The notes below the pieces were generated by a model. That model worked only from the letters and a program-made list of their open reading frames with translations, was not told the DNA's origin and searched no databases. A program made the translations under genes and the position numbers. A stretch of DNA of 64,000 bases from Gibbula magus. Its lineage: Eukaryota > Mollusca > Gastropoda > Trochida > Trochidae. The stretch spans positions 25,595,457 through 25,659,456 of the forward strand of contig OW388290.1 in NCBI GenBank assembly GCA_936450465.1, written 5' to 3'. This document shows, in pieces, positions 44,662 to 55,295 of the stretch. Numbering within the stretch: position 1 is the stretch's first letter; every line of letters starts with the position of its first letter.

Positions 44662-45061
44662 CATCCTCGGTTACCCATGGTTTAATATATGCTCCGTTAC
44701 TCTCCACTATATCACCCATGGGAAACTCTGTCAGCGAAATCTGTACTAAAATTAACCGTCCTTTGCCGGCCTGACGAAGTCAGTAACCAAATAACATACT
44801 CAATACGTTAAGATGGAAATGGTCAAGGGAGATAACCGGTGACGGATGGCTAACAAAATGACCTCGCGTGCTTTGCAACGAAGTGATATGAATTGTCATT
44901 GGCTTGCAGGTCCAAGCTGCATAGCGGTTTGATTGGCTCACGCCGGTCAAGGGCGGGTAATTTGAGTACAGATTTATCCGATGAAATTTCCCATGGGTGG
45001 TATAGTGTAGAGGTGGTAGAGAGTAACGGAGCATATATAAAACCCTGGGTAACCGAGGATG
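44662..45061. mobile_element. TIR element M2, 400 bp, 9-bp TSD
   Basis: The ends CATCCTCGGTTACCCA and complement pair over about 95 bp with a 9-bp indel (44662-44752, 44960-45061). The flanks GTGTCAGGC (44653) and GTGTCAGGT (45062) match at 8 of 9 bases. The terminal CATCCTCG is identical to that of the helicase-carrying element at 36258, which also has a 9-bp TSD, so both use the same transposase type. The interior has no ORF. Confidence 0.8.
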
Positions 45062-45886
45062 GTGTCAGGTAGGTCAAGGTTTTTTATTTGTCTCTTCATA
45101 TACTCAGTCACCTTTTGAATGTCATCAGGGGTAGGTAATTTAGCAATTTTTTCTCTTTCAGGGTCCACTGCATGTTCATTAGTTGTAGAAAATTAAACCT
45201 TTCTTTCTGCCTCACTTTGCTTTTTTCTCATCGCCTTCAATAATGGCATTAGTTGTCATAGTTTTTATATTGTATCCCAACTTTATGGCATTGCTTGTTG
45301 ATGACAAATCCTCTTCATCAACACTGTTTTGCTTTGAACAAACAAGAGCAGCTTTCGCCACTCTCAAATTGAGAAAAAAATCAGAGATCTTGTTCACATT
45401 GTGATGTTTCTTGAAGGCAGAGAAGGAGATTTGCATTCAGTGTCATTGCTTGGCTTGTATAATACTTTCTAATCACTGGGTTATCACGGTTTCTGTCGAG
45501 CATTTTGATTTCCAAGACTTATTATGAGAGGATCTGCTTGGGCTGTCCTTGATATTTTATCAGGCTGCATAATGGTGAATACCTCTTTGAACAAGTCGTG
45601 TAGCCTTATTTGATCTTGTTTGATATCCTTCCAGCCAGCGTTTTGCTCTGGATTATTTCGCCTTTTCCCATTTGGATAACCCTCTAATTGTGTTGATGGA
45701 TCCCTCGAAGGCGTAAGATTTCTATCTGATTTTGTCTAATCTTGTTGATATTTTGCTGTTACTCCTTTGGCATATGAGAGTTGACTGTTGGAATTTGTTT
45801 AACTTCTTTTTCATTCTTGTGTATATTACTCTGCAAGTGATGTGAGAAGTTTGTTAGCATCTTTCCACAAAAGGTACAGGGATAAT
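45062..45886 (-). pseudogene. Recombinase central exon, finger and helical part
   Basis: Starts in the 6-bp duplication ATTATC and reads YPCTFCGKMLTNFSHHLQSN, then a His two residues later: a C2H2-like finger (CxxC, then His pairs). KNEKEVKQIP follows and a stop lies at 45759. In shifted frames it continues LHDLFKEVFTIMQPDKI, ADPLIISLGNQ, VIRKYYTSQAM, HHNVNKISDFFLN and LSSTSNAIKLGYNIKTM, then at 45168-45065 PTPDDIQKVTEYMKRQIKN. There are at least three frameshifts. The ADPLI and SNAIKLGYN blocks are shared with the recombinase family I recall. Confidence 0.7.
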
Positions 45887-46994
45887 TATGGAAGGGGATT
45901 TGTGCCAAAAATAAAGACATGTTGACTTGTAACTTGTAAAGTGTAACATGTCGTTCTCAACCATACAAGTCTCGAAAAGACAAGTCCAACCATGCAAAAC
46001 TAACATTTTAATTCTGTCAATCGTAACTTCGCATTCTCAACTTTACAAAGCTGAAATGTAATTCTAGAAATCGTCAAAGTCGAAAAGTCAACTTGTCATT
46101 TTTAATTATTAAATCTAAATAATATACACATTGTGTTATGTTACAACTTACGTTTGACAGGTGAAAAATGGAAAATGAAGAGTTGCAAAGTCAGCTTTGT
46201 AAAATCGACTTTAGCATTTCGAGACTGACATGACTTGCATAGTTGCGAATGCAATGTTTCAAATTACATCTTTACATGAATTCGCATTGACCATATTTGG
46301 AAGTTTCCCGAACATTGCCGATGTTTTCCGAGGACGAGAGGCATTTGCGAAAAAACGAGACCTCCCTTGCCGCTGTCCCAGATGGGGAATCCCTTAGTCT
46401 ATTTTGAGCCCAACGCGGGACGAATTGACCACGCCCCCTGAAAATCAAGGGACGTTACTCTTGTTATGTCCTACAAACAAACGCATGTTGTCAGTTCACG
46501 GAGCGCTACTGTCACTTACATTCCGTTTGATAGTGTCGCTTAGTAATTAAATGCCAAACGAAAATACCAATTGAAAATTAATTCTTAGGTATTCTTATTA
46601 TTATTTCAATAAATTTTAAGGACATTTGACAAACAATTATTTTTTTGGCAACGCAAAACGAATGCGGAAGTAATGTAAATGTGGGATGACACTGACAGAC
46701 ATAAAGGATCGCATAGCTTGATTGGCATTGATGCTATGATATATGTATCCGATCCGTTATCATAAAACTTCTTTCACTTACATATAAAACTGAAGAAAGT
46801 AAAGTCTTTTGCATTCAGAAATGAATATCCAAGTTTTGATAAAGAAAATCCTGATATTGAAGGTATATAAACGTTAGTGGGGAAGAAATTGAAAGAAATA
46901 CATGAGCCAGTGTTGATAACTTTATTATTAATTTTAAAATATGTTAAATGTACCACAATGCACTGATCTAAATCAGGGAACTTCATATACTTGT
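45887..46994 (+). repeat. Left inverted arm of the 5.76-kb element
   Basis: Pairs with 50528-51643. The outer 250 bp carry recurring CTTGTAA, ACATGT and TCTCGAAA motifs in both directions, as in subterminal transposase-binding repeats. The inner end decays near CTTCATATACTTG. Confidence 0.85.
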
Positions 46995-47880
46995 TTAAAA
47001 AAATTTTAAAAATGCATTGCACTTTAATTATAACTGAAAACTGTTCTGAGTGTCAATACGTATTATTCTTACAGACAAAACGTATTATTCTTACAGAAAA
47101 ATAATCAAGGGGAAATGTTCTTTAGCTGAGTTGAATTTATCTCTTTTAATTATTTTACAATCTTTTCTCAACTAGTTTAAATTATTTATTGGTTTTGAAT
47201 ATGTTAATTTATCTATTTTCATTTACTTATCAAGAAAACTATATTTTTAGTATTTGAAGCAGTGAAAAGTGTATTGTTGTGGGTCAGAAATATATTTGTC
47301 CATGATTATATGTCCATTAATTATATTTAAACAATCAAATTACTGAATTCAAGTATTAAATGTAAATCGTAAGCCTAGATCAGTTGTTTCACACTTTAAA
47401 CAATAAACATTCAACTTCTACATGCAATATTTTCAATATTTTCGAAAATAATTATGAATATAGAATGCAAACTGAAAATAGAATTGTATCACTGGTAATT
47501 TCAAAAATATAATTGCACTGTTGAATTGAAAAATTGAATCGACTGTAACATATACAGGATATACAAATAATTTTTGTTTAGATAATAGTTCCGATAATTT
47601 ATATTTTAGAACAATATGTCTCCCCTAAACATACGTCTTTGCCGTGTCTGTTAACACTTTTGTTTGTTAGTCTTTAATGTAACAAACTCATTGTAGTAGA
47701 AATATATATCACATTATTAATTTAAAAGTTCAAAGAAAAGAAATGTTCTTTCAATTAAAGTGTTGTCAAGGAAAACACAACACAATCCGACTAGAAGTTG
47801 CAGAATGGGCTTCTTTATACACATATTTTAAGGATTAGTGTGTTTGAAAAGTCCAGAAACTGTACTAAGAGTGTGACATT

Positions 47881-48480
47881 TTAGATGTTCAGTATATATT
47901 TATAAATAGAGCAATCTACACAAGAGAGCTGCTGAAAATGAAAATAAGTCAATCAAATATTTGTTCTTTCTGTAAATCTGAACCAGAAAGTTTCCAATAT
48001 GTTTTCATAAATGTAATCGCGTAAATGAATTTTGGGGGAATTGTAAGTTCCATGAACAATTGTCTTTTATCACCCAAAACTGGCTCCCTAAGTAGATGGT
48101 GCTTGTGTGAGATCATGCGATATCGACAAGCGATATCTACATTGTAGATAACGCTAAAATCAAATCTTCATAATCCTAATATATAATCAGTTAATGACAG
48201 TTAATTTGTAACTTTAATGAACTCGTGTTGATATATTTGATATCAGAAGACACTTTGGTGAAATTCTCGATATATACTCTGATATTATCATATCATTACA
48301 GTACCTCCAAAAAATTAAAATATCCATAGAAAGTGTAAGTAAATATTGTCAAGGATGTATCTAATGTAGCAAACATTATTCGCTCGTATATTAAAAACAA
48401 CGCTCTGCACATCCTTTATGTGTGTTTCACTTTTGTCTGTATACCTGTGAAATGAACCTAATAAAACATTTGAAAATAAT
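47881..48480 (+). pseudogene. LINE 3' end (RT C-terminal finger), decayed
   Basis: Reads ELLKMKISQSNICSFCKSEP, then after a frameshift HKCNRVNEFWGN: a CxxC...HxxxC zinc-knuckle and the EFW motif found after the reverse transcriptase of non-LTR retrotransposons. An AATAAA-like end lies near 48462. It is nested in the middle of the long-TIR element. Confidence 0.6.
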
Positions 48481-48656
48481 GTTTCATTGAGCTATACCTT
48501 ACGGATTTTTAGTTCTGCCCCAGAAAAGAATCCAAGTTGCGTTTCCATGGAAACGGGGAAAACAAATACCGATCTGTGACCAGTGTTGCCACGATCCAAA
48601 AGCTGAGACAGGAAAATTACAATCATTTTGTGGACCCAAATCAAAGCAGTCCGTGA

Positions 48657-48728
48657 CACTGACAGTAATTTATGTTTCGACACTGACAGTAATTTATGTT
48701 TCGAAACTGACAGTAATTTATGTTTCGA
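48657..48728 (+). repeat. 24-bp x 3 tandem repeat
   Basis: ACTGACAGTAATTTATGTTT recurs at 24-bp spacing three times, with only one base differing. Confidence 0.9.
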
Positions 48729-50332
48729 AACCACTTGAAATTACGTAAGGTTTATTTTGAAAAGTTACAAATATGTATAATCATGTATTTATTTGAAATA
48801 TGTCAATAGACTATCTAATAAAAATCGAATGTGAAAAAATGTCCCGACCAACTGTTTTTTTGTGTTATTATTTTTTTTTACAAAAGACGCAATGTTTTCT
48901 TTATACCCAATTGATACAGAGTGTCTAACTTATGAAGGCATTAAACATGTAGTTTTATATTATGCCAACTCTTTATACACGTATAGCTATCATTATACCC
49001 GAGTGTAAACTGTGCAATCCTGTATACCCTTTTACAATCAAATGCAAAAAAAACTACAACAAAAAATCAACACCCTTCTGGATCACAAGAAAATGTACAC
49101 ATTTTGATAAACTAACTTACTATCATAAATGGGAATACGTCACTGATTCGAAATACACTGATCTGGATTGGGATTGTTTTAGCTTATACATATACAACTG
49201 CATGTAGCAAGAAAGGATTTACTCCAACTATCTTGTATATTAAAACCCAAACAAATCATACATACATACAATACCATAATATCACACAATACATATATAT
49301 TAATCTTGACCAGGAAGCATATTTCTAAAAAGTGTGGTCTAGCTATTCCTATGTTATTTAGAACAAATGAATAGACAATTAACAACTTTTCTCTAAATGT
49401 GTTCAATTATTTATGTTGATTAGATGCTTGCATTTTGAACTGTATACTTATTTGTATGGTCACCCTGGTTTCCTTTTTGTGTTTGACCAGTGCCTTCCTC
49501 TACGTGAAAATGAAGATTGGCCCTCCACATATAACAAGCACATTTGCTGAAACTACGATGTCGTATAATTGGATTACTTTGATCAATCGGACGTAAAAAT
49601 GAATTGATTATATAAGCGAGTTCGATTTTTTGGTCCCATCTCTCCTTAAAGGGAAAGTTCTATCATCGATCTATCGGAAGCATCCGCCATATTGGATTCT
49701 TGGCATTACGTGAAATGAAAACACAATATATTTAACCCAATTTTACACTTTCTTAAAAATAAAACATATACAATGATAGAAAATTCACATAGTAACAGAT
49801 AACACATAGTACAACTAATAAATAATATGCTGTTAGACTGTAGCGAAATGTTCCCCACTCGCAGTGCTGGTGAATGGCTTCAGTTCTCATTGTTTTTATT
49901 TTTCAACAAGTGTGCGCTTGCTTTTATCAATTTGTGAAAAATTAAATCATCAAATATTACTTTCATTAGTATCTTTCAATTTGACTGAGTTTTTAATCAT
50001 GTATGAATACCATATATGTGTCAACAGGAATATCCTCTCGAATTTCGTTTCCACAAAAAATACCCCGATAGAACCCTCCTTTTAAATATGTGCCCGACCA
50101 TCGGGCTCGCAACAGAAATAACCGCGTCTCGAGCGTTCGGGCGGGCAGTTAGTTCCTCCACAGTAAAATGGGATGGTCTCCTATTATGTTTTAGTCAATG
50201 TGCCTTTGTCAACAGTATGCTAATAATGGGAAAACTAGTATGCAACTTTCAAATATGTGTTAGTATTTGCTGAGAGATGCTTGCCAAGGGAGAAGTCATT
50301 GTTGAACATTGTGTTTATCTGATTGGGATTAT

Positions 50333-50505
50333 TCGTTCCTTTCCGGTAATTTCCGTACTATTCCAAATATGGTCAATGCGAAATCGTGTAGAGATGTGAT
50401 TTAAAACATTGCAATCGTAACTATGTAAGTCGTGTCAGTCTCGAAATGCTAAAGTCCGTTTTACAAAGCTGACTTTGCAACTCCTCATTTTCCATTTTTC
50501 ATTTG
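50333..50505 (+). repeat. Extra partial arm copy inside the element
   Basis: Directly repeats 51219-51370 of the right arm (AAATATGGTCAATGCGAA, CAGTCTCGAAATGCTAA, TTACAAAGCTGACTTTGCAA) at lower identity than the arms show to each other. It is an older partial duplication at the inner edge of the right arm. Confidence 0.75.
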
Positions 50506-50527
50506 AATTTAAATTTTTATGAATATA

Positions 50528-51643
50528 TGAGTATATGAAGTTCCCTGAAGTTCCCTGATTTAGATCATTGCTTTGTGGTACATTTAACATATTTTAAAAT
50601 TAATAATAACGTTATCAACACTAGCTTATGTATTTCTTTCAATTTCTTCCCCACTAACGTTTATATACTTTCAATATCAGGATTTTCTTTTTCAAAACTT
50701 GGATATTCATTTCTGAATTCAAAAGACTTTACTTTCTTCAGTTTTATATGTAAGTGAAAGAAGTTTTATGATAACGGATCGGATACATATATCATAGCAT
50801 CAATGCCAATCAAGCTATACGATCCTTTATGTCTGTCAGTGTCATCCCACATTTACATTACTTCCGCATTCGTTTTGCGTTGCCAAAAAAATAATTGTTT
50901 GTCAAATGTCCTTAAAATTTATTGAAATAATAATAAGAATACCTAAGAATTAATTTTCAATTGGTATTTTCGTTTGGCATTTAATTACTAAGCGACACTA
51001 TCAAACGGAATGTAAGTGACAGTAGCGCTCCGTGAACTGACAACGTGCGTTTGTTTGTAGGACATAACAAGAGTAACGTCCCTTGATTTTCAGGGGGAGT
51101 GGTCAATTCGTCCAGCGTTGGGCTCAAAATAGACTAAGGGATTCCCCATCTGGGACAGCGGCAAGGGAGGTCTCGTTTTTTCGCAAATGCCTCTCGTCCT
51201 CGGAAAACATCGGCAATGTTCGGGAAATTTCCAAATATGGTCAATGCGAATTCATGTAGAGATGTAATTTGAAACATTGCATTCGCAACGATGCAAGTCA
51301 TGTCAGTCTCGAAATGCTAAGGTCGATTTTACAAAGCTGACTTTGCAACTCTTCATTTTCCATTTTCACTTGTCAAACGTAAGTTGTAACATTACACAAT
51401 GTGTATATTATTTAGATTTAATAATTAAAAATGACAAGTTGACTTTTCGACTTTGACGATTTCTAGAATTACATTTCAACTTTATAAAGTTGAGAATAGA
51501 AAGTTAAGATTGACAGGATTAAAATGTTAGTTTTGCATGATTGGACTTGTCTTTTCGAGACTTGTATGGTTGAGAACGACATGTTACACTTTACAAGTTC
51601 CAAGTCAACATGTCTTTATTTTTGGCACAAATCCCCTTCCATA
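50528..51643 (-). repeat. Right inverted arm of the 5.76-kb element
   Basis: Complement of 45887-46994. The high identity implies either a young insertion or gene conversion between arms. Confidence 0.85.
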
Positions 51644-51919
51644 GATAATGGGCATCCTACACACGTTCACGGCGTTTCTGTTTGCCAGTTCTGGTAGTCA
51701 GGCTTCTCCTAACCAATTTTACATAAATACTTTTGTTCTTTTTGTTTCGTGCCACAAATTCTTCATCAATATCCTCATCACTGGATGAATCGGGGTATGA
51801 AAGAGGATTGTTGCGAATTGGCAAAGTCAAAGATTGCTTTTGGTTATAATGCTTATCGTTTAACATCCATATCATAGCATCAACAACCCAATCCGGTCTA
51901 CAAGTACATGTACAATAGG
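51644..51919 (-). pseudogene. Recombinase gene, first visible exon
   Basis: An acceptor-like TTTACAACAG precedes 51919. The frame reads CRPDWVVDAMIWMLNDKHYN, then PLSYPDSSSDEDIDEEF (acidic linker), KLVRRSLTTRTGKQKRR, then a TAG at 51657 and DAHY at the insertion point. The first ATG of this frame is at 51875, but conserved-looking residues precede it. Further upstream exons were not found with confidence. Confidence 0.65.
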
Positions 51920-53099
51920 CTGTTGTAAAGTATCACTTTACGGCTAATTATTGATTTATAAAATGTTAATCATGAACTGAACCTATGTAGAAAGTCCTCA
52001 TCCATCGACTCCTGATTATAAATTTGCAACAAAATTAGCTAACGATCAGTTAAATGAAGTAATTGAAATTGAAGCTTTGCTTAGTTGAACAATGTATCAC
52101 TTGTGATATGCATTAAGGTACACATATTATCATTCTGTTCCTCAGACTATATACCTGGTAGTTTATTAGTGCTGACAAAGGCAGCAGCTGGAGTTCGTCT
52201 ACACGGACGTGATATTGTTAAGTGGATATTTTTGAAGATGGTCCTCAGTCTGTGAGGAACCTCATTACTGTGTTGCATGTGGCCTCAATGGGTGGTATCG
52301 TCTTATTGAGAAGACCTAATCACAACAAAAGTGGCCCTGCCATCAGCTGAGGAGCATTCCGTCTGAGAAGAACTTCAATTGCTTACTAGATTACTTTTTG
52401 GAGAGACTACCAGAATGTTAACGTACCATAATAAAGTGTAAGGCCATGAAGAATTGTATCAGTATACTATACAGTAACTGTTGAAGCTACGGAAACACTG
52501 ACTTTTCAGCAGTGTTTAATTGTCCTCTTATACAATAACATCGGTGATACTTCAAGTGCAATTTGATCATCTACACAGTGCAAAGACCAAGAAACAGGGT
52601 GTTGAGTTGATCAGCACAGTTGTGTACAGGAAGACAGATCGAACATATTTAAACCGTTGAGCAGTTGCAGGATTGTCAAATCATTTTAAATGCACTTGAT
52701 GCTAGGAAATGTGATATATACTATGCAGATATCAAGTTACATTCTGGTTGCATTGACATTAGTGCTACAGTTGCATAGCTGAAAACTACAAGTATAACAG
52801 ACTGTCTCGGTGAGTTCAATTTGAAACATAAAAAATGTGTATTTGTTTCATACTCAATTTTAAAAGAAATGAAATACATACATTATTTAAACAAATATAA
52901 AGTTATTAAAACTGAACCATATTCTGTAAAATTTTATATTGTCAATGAATAATTTACCTGCTTTCATAAGCACAATTGTCCCAAACAACTGCTTAATTCA
53001 GCATATGATGCAGTGAACATGTTTACGCAAAGAAATTCCATTTAGTGAAATAACCTGGATGGGACTGGAATGTAATGGATAGAAGTTCAGAAATAATGG
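51920..53099. other. Non-coding, with a dispersed repeat
   Basis: Upstream side of the recombinase pseudogene. 52570-52680 is the partner of the repeat at 6655-6790. Nothing else is recognised. Confidence 0.45.
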
Positions 53100-53500
53100 C
53101 CGAAATAATCAATTGTAGGGTCACAAATCATGGTATGAGAAAGTGGATTAAAATCATCATGCCACAGAAGATTGTTTTAGATTCAGGCAGGTCTGACACA
53201 CCAAGATGCACAACTAATAGATAAGACAGTTTTATACGAAATCAGTATGAGGAAAACAGATTCTCAACTCTAAATATTCTGATCGTATGTGTAGAAAAGG
53301 GGATGGTGTGTGGATCAGTGACATAACAATCTTCAACAATTCACGTTAAAATGGTACTTCCCGTGCAGAAAACCCACTTTGTATTTCAGAATGGGACCAT
53401 AAATGACCTAAAACACAACCTGAATATCTTGTTATTTTGACATAAACCCTATTAAGACTCTCTGGGACATTATTGATAAATTACTTAAAAGGGGAAGTCT
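53100..53500 (+). pseudogene. Tc1-like transposase C-terminal remnant
   Basis: 53440-53500 reads FDINPIKTLWDIIDKLLKRG, the block containing the third catalytic position of Tc1 transposases; Lys stands where Glu is expected in the usual IE pair. Upstream to about 53100 only scraps match in shifting frames. No TIRs. Confidence 0.6.
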
Positions 53501-53518
53501 ACTTCACTATGAACAGGG

Positions 53519-53805
53519 GCGGGATAGCGCAGTGGTTAGCGCGTTCGGCTTCGGATCAAGAGGTCCGGGGTTCGAATCCCGCCAGGGGCACGACAACTTT
53601 GCAGTAGAGAACTGTTCTACACTGAATTTCAGCGAAGTACCACCCAATGTTCGCTAGTTCCAGCCGCTGCTCGCATGTTTCACCGCAGTGCATAGCCACA
53701 TGGCGTTGCGGGCTTTCTCCCTGCCATAATACTAGCAGCCGCGATATAAGTGAAATACTCTTGAAAGCGGCATTAAACCCCAACTCACTCATTCACTCAC
53801 TCACT
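53519..53805 (+). mobile_element. Full-length tRNA-headed SINE
   Basis: The head 53519-53592 has an A box (TAGCGCAGTGGTTAGCGC) and B box GGTTCGAATCC. The D arm pairs GCGC/GCGC, and the anticodon loop CTTCGGA gives TCG, so it is tRNA-Arg-like. The acceptor stem does not close and no tRNA gene is called. Then come the conserved body (CAGCGAAGTACCACCC, CCAGCCGCTGCTCGC, CTTTCTCCCTGCCATAATAC, ATATAAGTGAAATACTC) and GCATTAAACCCCAACTC with a CACTCACTCACT tail. It is transcribed by pol III and moved by a LINE in trans. Fragments lie at 23752, 36050 and 40733. Confidence 0.85.
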
Positions 53806-54037
53806 ATGAACACACAATGGAAATGAAAGCTACAAGAAACAATTGAAAAGTGAGTCTGGCTCACTAAAACCCTCGACTATTAAAGTTTGACATTTTTATT
53901 TTACTTATAGGGAGAGGTGTATATTGTTGGTGATAAATTTGGAACTTTATTTTGGAAATTAATTCATCATGATAATTCATTCGAGTGACAACAGGTACAT
54001 GGAAGCACACCCGTGTCAGCACGGGTCTGCCTATTAA

Positions 54038-54528
54038 AGGTACATCCATTGTGTTGTTCGGGGTCAAATTTGACAAACGTTATAAATTGGTCTTATTTTA
54101 TCGAGAAGTACCAATTGTTACCGAAAACAACCATTTTAATGATACTCTACTTAGTATATTGACGATATGAAGGTAAAAGTTTCGATTTCTGATCGAAAAC
54201 CGGACAATGCATCGTGTGTGGCGCGCGCCAATGAGTCAAACGTAATTTTGGAATCTTATTTACACAAGACAAAATAACCAATTTGGGTTGATAATGTTCA
54301 ATAGGTCATATAACTACTGTGCATGTCAAAAGGACGTGCATTTTCGGTTTCTGCACATGCATAATGATGTTACTTGTTTTTGATCGGAAACTAGTATTTA
54401 TGATATGTTTGGCGATTGGGGATGAATATGCAAGCTAAGTAAATTTGTTTGTATTGTAAACAACACATATGGTGTGTTAGAATGTATTAAGGCCAAATGA
54501 AAGTTTATGAAACAAAATGGATGTACCT
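54038..54528 (-). mobile_element. TTAA-type MITE, family 1, copy C
   Basis: TTAA at 54034, AGGTACATCCATTGTGTT at the left, AAAATGGATGTACCT at the right and TTAA at 54529. The best preserved copy, 491 bp. It shares its right TTAA with the 3-bp TTA target duplication of the next element. Confidence 0.85.
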
Positions 54529-54531
54529 TTA

Positions 54532-55175
54532 AGGGCCTGTCACACAGCCCAAAAGTCGCGTAAATGCATGAATCACACACACACTATTCGAGTCTTACGT
54601 GATACATGCGCAATTTGTCATCAGTTTGTCTGACGTGGAACCTCAGCAGGTGTCCGTCGATGTTCGCCAGATCAGCGCTTTACACGATTCCGAGTTTTGA
54701 GCAGTTCAAAACTCTGTTTTGCGTAAAATGAACGCAGTACTGCGCTGGTTTACATAAGTTTTGCATAGTGTGCGTAGTTCTTACGTCGGCAGTGTGCGAA
54801 ATATGCGTGGAATGTCAGTGATCATTCGCGAACAAGTTGCCGCTATCGCGTTCATCGACGACTTTCCACTGACGATTAGCAGACATACGATGCATGGTTC
54901 GTGCATGTACGCAGTTCATTAGTGCAAGTGAATTTTCAGCGGACCTATCGTCGCTCACAACCACTTATTCGCCCTGTTTGCGTGTCTATGCGCTGAAGTG
55001 CATGGTTTTTAGTGATTTGTGAGTGCTCTTTCCGTAGTTTTTGCTCAATACGTCGGTGATTTTAAATTGCGTAAATCAGTTAAAATTGTCAAATTCTCGA
55101 CGGACAGGCACGCACAACCAAACTTTGTGAACGATTCGTGCGTTTACGCGACTTTTGGGCTGTGTGACCGGCCCT
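54532..55175. mobile_element. PIF/Harbinger-type MITE, 644 bp
   Basis: The ends AGGGCCTGTCACACAGCCCA and complement pair for about 33 bp (AAAAGTCGCGTAAA inside) with one mismatch. They are flanked by TTA on both sides (54529-54531, 55176-55178). GGGCC..TCACAC ends and a TTA duplication are typical of Harbinger MITEs. It is GC-richer than its surroundings, with no ORF of note. Confidence 0.8.
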
Positions 55176-55178
55176 TTA

Positions 55179-55295
55179 GTCAGAATGGGCCAATTAGTCA
55201 GAATCCCATGAGTCAGCAAACTCGTTATTCAGAAGTCCCGTTTGTTAGAAAGCCTGTTTGTCATAAAACCTGTTTGTCAGAAGGCCCGTAAGTCA
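55179..55295 (+). repeat. About 20-bp degenerate minisatellite
   Basis: Recurring GTCAGAA with spacers such as TGGGCCAATTA and GGCCCGTAA, about six units, starting at the edge of the Harbinger-type MITE. Confidence 0.7.

Larger units (their letters stand above)
45887..51643. mobile_element. 5.76-kb element with 1.1-kb TIRs and 6-bp TSD
   Basis: Both ends read TATGGAAGGGGATTTGTGCC inward. The arms 45887-46994 and 50528-51643 are inverted copies, well over 90 percent alike by eye, including long stretches around GGGATTCCCCATCTGGGAC. GATAAT lies directly outside each end (45881-45886, 51644-51649), a perfect 6-bp target duplication. Removing the insert restores the reading frame of the recombinase exon. 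The 3.5-kb middle is AT-rich with a LINE scrap, a 24-bp repeat and no transposase. Kilobase TIRs with a 6-bp TSD recall Polinton/Maverick elements, but those usually start AG, so the class is open. Confidence 0.85.
41222..51919 (-). pseudogene. Zinc-finger/tyrosine-recombinase gene, intron-bearing, disrupted
   Basis: Summary entry for the pieces listed below; the order on the minus strand is 51919 to 41222. When intact it would encode a DNA-binding protein with an N-terminal C2H2-like finger, a central helical part (DPLI, SNAIKLGYNIKTM) and a C-terminal tyrosine-recombinase fold (EIRGK-VGRYIPVILPP, MRNYMATLVQ, HLGH, then YRQ). The layout resembles lineage-expanded Crypton-related or domesticated recombinase families as I remember them. 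Splice sites between the last exons are in phase. It is dead: stops in the first and central exons, frameshifts, a lost acceptor AG, and two transposon insertions into one exon. Whether it was a host gene or a mobile element is open. Confidence 0.75.

Noticed and set aside
46774..47022. ORFs at 46774-47022 and 50575-50757 as a duplicated gene
   Set aside because: They are the same stretch of the two inverted arms read in chance frames; no domain, and no match beyond the arm identity.
48492..48734. Repeat protein (SVSKHKLL repeated)
   Set aside because: Produced by the 24-bp DNA tandem repeat; no start context or conservation.
45887..51643. LTR retrotransposon with 1.1-kb LTRs
   Set aside because: The arms are inverted, not direct, and no gag/pol is present between them.
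53519..53592. tRNA-Arg gene (anticodon TCG)
   Set aside because: The acceptor stem does not pair, the T stem holds only three pairs and the sequence continues into the SINE body. It is a SINE head.
54398..54580. ORFs inside the TTAA MITE (also 2928-3176) as a small gene family
   Set aside because: They are the MITE body in arbitrary frames; the shared sequence is DNA-level and includes the TIR.
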